This document shows positions 58,809 through 64,000 of a DNA stretch of 64,000 nt, in pieces; the first letter of the stretch is position 1; each line of letters opens with the position of its first letter. The DNA comes from JAGVSZ01 sp035456405. GTDB lineage: Bacteria; Pseudomonadota; Gammaproteobacteria; Burkholderiales; SG8-39. The stretch covers positions 4,667 through 68,666 of the forward strand of contig DATIDG010000060.1 in the NCBI GenBank assembly GCA_035456405.1. Direction: 5' to 3'. The position numbers and the translations under genes were made by a program. The notes beneath the pieces are model-generated. The model did no database searches and was not told where the DNA came from. It saw nothing but the letters and a program-made list of their open reading frames with translations.

Positions 58809-59792
58809 ATGAGAACCCACCCGAACGACGCGCTGTTCAAGGGCGAGCGACCCTTTCCCGTCATCCCGTCCTGCGAGCACTTCGCGGGCAGCGAGAAGCT
58901 GATCCGCAAGGCGCTCGAGCTCCAGGACACGCTCGGGCCGATCTTCGACGTCACCTGCGACTGCGAGGACGGCGCGCCGGCCGGCCAGGAGAAGGCGCAC
59001 GCGGAGATGATTGCGGGCGTGCTCGTCTCCGGCGCCAACCGCCACCGCATGGCGGGTGCCCGGATCCACGACTACACCCACCCGCACTGGAAGCGGGACG
59101 TCGACATCCTGGTGCGCGGAGCGGGTGAGGCGCTCGTCCACCTAACGATCCCCAAGGCGACCTCGACTGCGCAGATCGCCGAGATGATCATCTACATCGA
59201 GCAGGTGGCGGCCCACGCCGGGGTCCGGCGCCAGATCCCCATCCACGCGCTGATCGAGACGCACGGCGCGCTGCGGGACGCGGCCGAGATTGCCGCGCTG
59301 CCCGGCATGCAGACGCTGGACTTCGGGCTGATGGACTTCGTCTCGGCCCACCACGGGGCGATCCCCGCCGCGGCGATGCGGAGCCCCGGGCAGTTCGAGC
59401 ACCGGCTGCTCGCCCGCGCGAAGGCCGAGGTCGTCGCCGCGGCGCTCGCGAGCGGCATCGTCCCGGCGCACAACGTCACGCTCGACCTCCAGGATGCGGA
59501 GCTGGTCCGCCGCGATGCGCGGCGCGCGCGCGACGAGTTCGGTTTCCTCCGCATGTGGTCCATCCACCCGACGCAGATCCGGCCGATCGTCGAGGCGATG
59601 AGGCCGGACCACTCCGAGGTCGACGAGGCCGCCGCCATCCTGCTCACCGCCCAGGCGGCCGACTGGGGCCCGATCCGGCACGGCGGGAAGCTGCACGACC
59701 GGGCCACCTACCGGTACTACTGGGAGGTCCTGCAGAAGGCAAAGGTCACAGGAACGCCCCTTCCGGAGGCCGCGGCGCGGGCGTTCTTCTGA
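58809..59792 (+). CDS. HpcH/HpaI aldolase/citrate lyase (CitE-like) family protein
   Basis: A 327-residue TIM-barrel lyase. It has the metal/substrate site VTCDCEDGAPAGQEKAH, the IHALIETHGALRDAAEIA strand with the catalytic Glu, and MWSIHPTQIRPI. The family includes citryl-, malyl- and methylmalyl-CoA lyases. No CitD or CitF partners are present, so true citrate lyase is unlikely; a malyl-CoA-type lyase or thioesterase is more plausible. It is probably cotranscribed with mdh. Confidence 0.88.
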   Translation: MRTHPNDALFKGERPFPVIPSCEHFAGSEKLIRKALELQDTLGPIFDVTCDCEDGAPAGQEKAHAEMIAGVLVSGANRHRMAGARIHDYTHPHWKRDVDILVRGAGEALVHLTIPKATSTAQIAEMIIYIEQVAAHAGVRRQIPIHALIETHGALRDAAEIAALPGMQTLDFGLMDFVSAHHGAIPAAAMRSPGQFEHRLLARAKAEVVAAALASGIVPAHNVTLDLQDAELVRRDARRARDEFGFLRMWSIHPTQIRPIVEAMRPDHSEVDEAAAILLTAQAADWGPIRHGGKLHDRATYRYYWEVLQKAKVTGTPLPEAAARAFF

Positions 59793-59848
59793 CCACGCCG
59801 CCGCGACTTGCGCTACCATGCCCTCGTCATAATGCGTACGGGGGCCCC

Positions 59849-60238
59849 ATGAATCGCCTCACCATGCTCGCCTGCGCCGCGCTCGCCGCGCTCCCGGCCG
59901 CCGGCCTCGCCCAGGACACCGCCCTGCTCGTCGGCACGTGGGAATGCCGCGTCCCGGGCAGCGCCCCGACCAACACTCCGCCGATCGTCTGGTTCGGCGG
60001 CGCCTACTCGCAGGGCAAGATCGTGCCGGGCACCGTCGACGTCGACGGGTTCGCGCGCCAGGTCTACGGACTCTCGAACGTCACGGCCGTGGACGGCGGC
60101 TGGATTCAGATCCAGCCGCAGGAAGGCCAGCCGTTCCTGGTCAAGCCGCTCAGCCCGCCCGGACAGAACTCGCCGGCGATGTCGCTCAAGCGCGGCGACG
60201 CGTCCTACGACTGCCGCCGCCTGCCGTTGATCAGCTGA
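59849..60238 (+). CDS. Hypothetical secreted protein
   Basis: A 129-residue protein with a signal peptide (cleavage near AGLAQ, residue 22). The mature part begins DTALLVGTWECRVPGSAPTN and contains two cysteines (in TWECRV and YDCRRL) that may form a disulfide; the pattern looks like a small lipocalin-type or all-beta domain. I do not recognise the family. The ATG was chosen because the signal peptide starts there. Confidence 0.7.
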   Translation: MNRLTMLACAALAALPAAGLAQDTALLVGTWECRVPGSAPTNTPPIVWFGGAYSQGKIVPGTVDVDGFARQVYGLSNVTAVDGGWIQIQPQEGQPFLVKPLSPPGQNSPAMSLKRGDASYDCRRLPLIS

Positions 60239-60248
60239 TGCGATCGTT

Positions 60249-60274
60249 GACGAGTCCGGCTCGCCGGACTCGTC
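60249..60274 (+). terminator. Hairpin after the secreted-protein gene
   Basis: A perfect 11-bp stem (GACGAGTCCGG / CCGGACTCGTC) with a CTCG loop, 10 bp past the stop codon. It has no T-tract. Confidence 0.6.
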
Positions 60275-60295
60275 CACTGAGTCTGGGGGATTGAC

Positions 60296-60315
60296 AAGGG
60301 GGCTATGGCCCCCTT
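60296..60315. repeat. Second intergenic hairpin
   Basis: An 8-bp stem AAGGGGGC/GCCCCCTT with a 4-base loop. It resembles the hairpins at 5444 and 32923. Confidence 0.5.
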
Positions 60316-60456
60316 ATCAAAGGAACCCCAAATCGGCGGCCGCGCCGCCGCCCGTTCTCCCCTTCCCGACGCGGTGCCGCCGCGGCGCGTAAAATACGCG
60401 CCGCCCGGCGCCGTTCGTCATCGCGACGCGCGCCGGATCTCCCGGATCCGACCCTG

Positions 60457-61002
60457 ATGCGTTCGCTCTGGCGTCTCGTCTTTTTCGCCGCGTTCCTCGT
60501 CCCCGCGCTCGCGGCCGGCCAGTCCACCGGCGCGGCGCGCGATCCTATGCAGCACTTCTTCATGCCGACGCTCGGCGACCTGCAAGCCGAGCTGGACGAC
60601 GCGAAGCGCGCCGGCAAGCGCGCGGCATTCGTCATGTACATGCGCGACGACTGCCCGTACTGCGAGCGCATGAAGAAGAACATTCTCTCCCGGCCGGCCG
60701 TCCAGGACGCCTACCGCAGGCAGTTCGCAGTGCTCGCCGTGGACACGAAGGGCGCGGTGCCGATCAGCGACTTCGCGGGCAAGCCGACCACCGAGAAGGA
60801 CTTCTCACTCGCGCAGGGCGTCAGGTACACACCGGTGATCATCTTCTACGGCCTGGACGGCAAGCCGCTGACGCGCATCGATGGGGAGATCCGCAGCATC
60901 GGTGAGTTCATGCTGCTCGGCGAGTTCGTCGCGAGCGGCGCGTACACGAAGATGAATTTCGCCGAGTTCAGGCAGGCGGCACCGGGTGCGAAGCAGCGCT
61001 GA
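60457..61002 (+). CDS. Secreted thioredoxin-fold protein (SoxW-like)
   Basis: A 181-residue protein with a signal peptide (to about residue 20) and a thioredoxin-like domain. The redox motif is C66-P-Y-C69 in MRDDCPYCERMKKNIL, and the cis-Pro loop is GVRYTPVIIFYGLDG. It is related to DsbC/SoxW-type periplasmic thioredoxins that keep a cysteine reduced. It lies 49 bp before acnA; no sox genes are nearby. Confidence 0.85.
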   Translation: MRSLWRLVFFAAFLVPALAAGQSTGAARDPMQHFFMPTLGDLQAELDDAKRAGKRAAFVMYMRDDCPYCERMKKNILSRPAVQDAYRRQFAVLAVDTKGAVPISDFAGKPTTEKDFSLAQGVRYTPVIIFYGLDGKPLTRIDGEIRSIGEFMLLGEFVASGAYTKMNFAEFRQAAPGAKQR

Positions 61003-61051
61003 AGGCGCGGCCGCGGCCCGCACGATCAACATCCCACAGCAAGGAAGGAAG

Positions 61052-63775
<2,724 letters not shown>

Positions 63776-63783
63776 CGCGCGCA

Positions 63784-64000
63784 GTGGCCCGATTTTTCGG
63801 GTTATTGCTTCTCCTCGGGTGGGTTTTTGCCGCGCTGGCGGCAGAACCCATCTCGAACCAGCAGCTCGTCGCCGAGCTGCGCAAGGGCGGGTACATCCTC
63901 TACGTCCGCCACACGTCCACCGATTTCAGCAGGAACGACGCGGGCATGACCTCGTTCGAGGACTGCGCCAGCCAGCGCCCCCTCACCGACAAGGGCCGCG
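63784..64000 (+). CDS. Histidine-phosphatase superfamily protein, N-terminal part
   Basis: The gene runs off the right edge. From a GTG at 63784, only 8 bp after acnA, the frame encodes a signal peptide (RFFGLLLLLGWVFAALAAEP) and then LRKGGYILYVRHTSTDF, where RHT stands for the RHG catalytic motif, followed by the SQRPLTDKGR segment typical of secreted phosphoglycerate-mutase-like phosphatases. The start is not certain. Confidence 0.75.
   Translation, partial: MARFFGLLLLLGWVFAALAAEPISNQQLVAELRKGGYILYVRHTSTDFSRNDAGMTSFEDCASQRPLTDKGR

Overview
The window is a very GC-rich bacterial chromosome segment with no phage, plasmid or IS signature. The gene content and order point to a betaproteobacterium, probably Burkholderiales-like: sdhCDAB-sdhE-gltA-sucAB-lpd-zapE with mdh and a CitE-like lyase diverging upstream, fused MnmC, dnaX-ybaB-recR, and paired parC/parE. 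The species cannot be named from the sequence alone. About 60 genes are supported; most lie on the minus strand.

Layout. (1) 1-11.1 kb holds housekeeping genes: the start of a class III CoA-transferase, recR, ybaB, dnaX, 4.5S RNA, parC, parE, mnmC and an acyl-CoA dehydrogenase. (2) 11.2-15.3 kb holds two unrecognised small genes, a SARP/BTAD-type regulator, tRNA-Ser(GGA) and a GlcD-like FAD oxidase. (3) 15.3-36.5 kb is an acetate block. Two paralogous operons in the same orientation each encode a two-helix membrane protein, an SLC5-transporter/histidine-kinase fusion, a stand-alone receiver, and a membrane PAS/degenerate-kinase protein fused to a DEDDh 3'-5' exonuclease. They flank actP-DUF485 and two CBS/DUF294 nucleotidyltransferase-like proteins, and are followed upstream by acs and aceA. 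(4) 37-40.5 kb is mixed: UPF0114, a PQQ-type sugar dehydrogenase, a transglutaminase-like protein, a frameshifted DUF1185 gene and a SET-domain protein. (5) 40.6-42.1 kb is a tandem array of five very small paralogous lipoproteins that all end near the motif GFPQY, interrupted by a 144-bp tandem DNA repeat. (6) 42.1-45.5 kb is a propionate/acrylate module (GlcG-like, prpE, acuI-like). (7) 45.5-63.8 kb is the TCA-cycle cluster, with acnA in plus orientation. The window ends inside a histidine-phosphatase-like gene.

Functionally, the segment is dominated by two-carbon and three-carbon acid use. ActP imports acetate, Acs and PrpE activate acetate and propionate, AceA provides the glyoxylate shunt, and the TCA enzymes oxidise the products. 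The twin SLC5-kinase systems are the likely sensors. The acs gene and the DUF485-actP operon share a promoter layout (CGTAAG, 10 bp, then YAGAAT, with similar leader lengths), which suggests common control by a factor not seen here, because both receivers lack DNA-binding domains.

The most unusual items are the GFPQY lipoprotein array, the duplicated pseudokinase-exonuclease signalling operons, the shared acs/actP promoter motif, the extra helical segment in ActP, and the frameshift in the DUF1185 gene.
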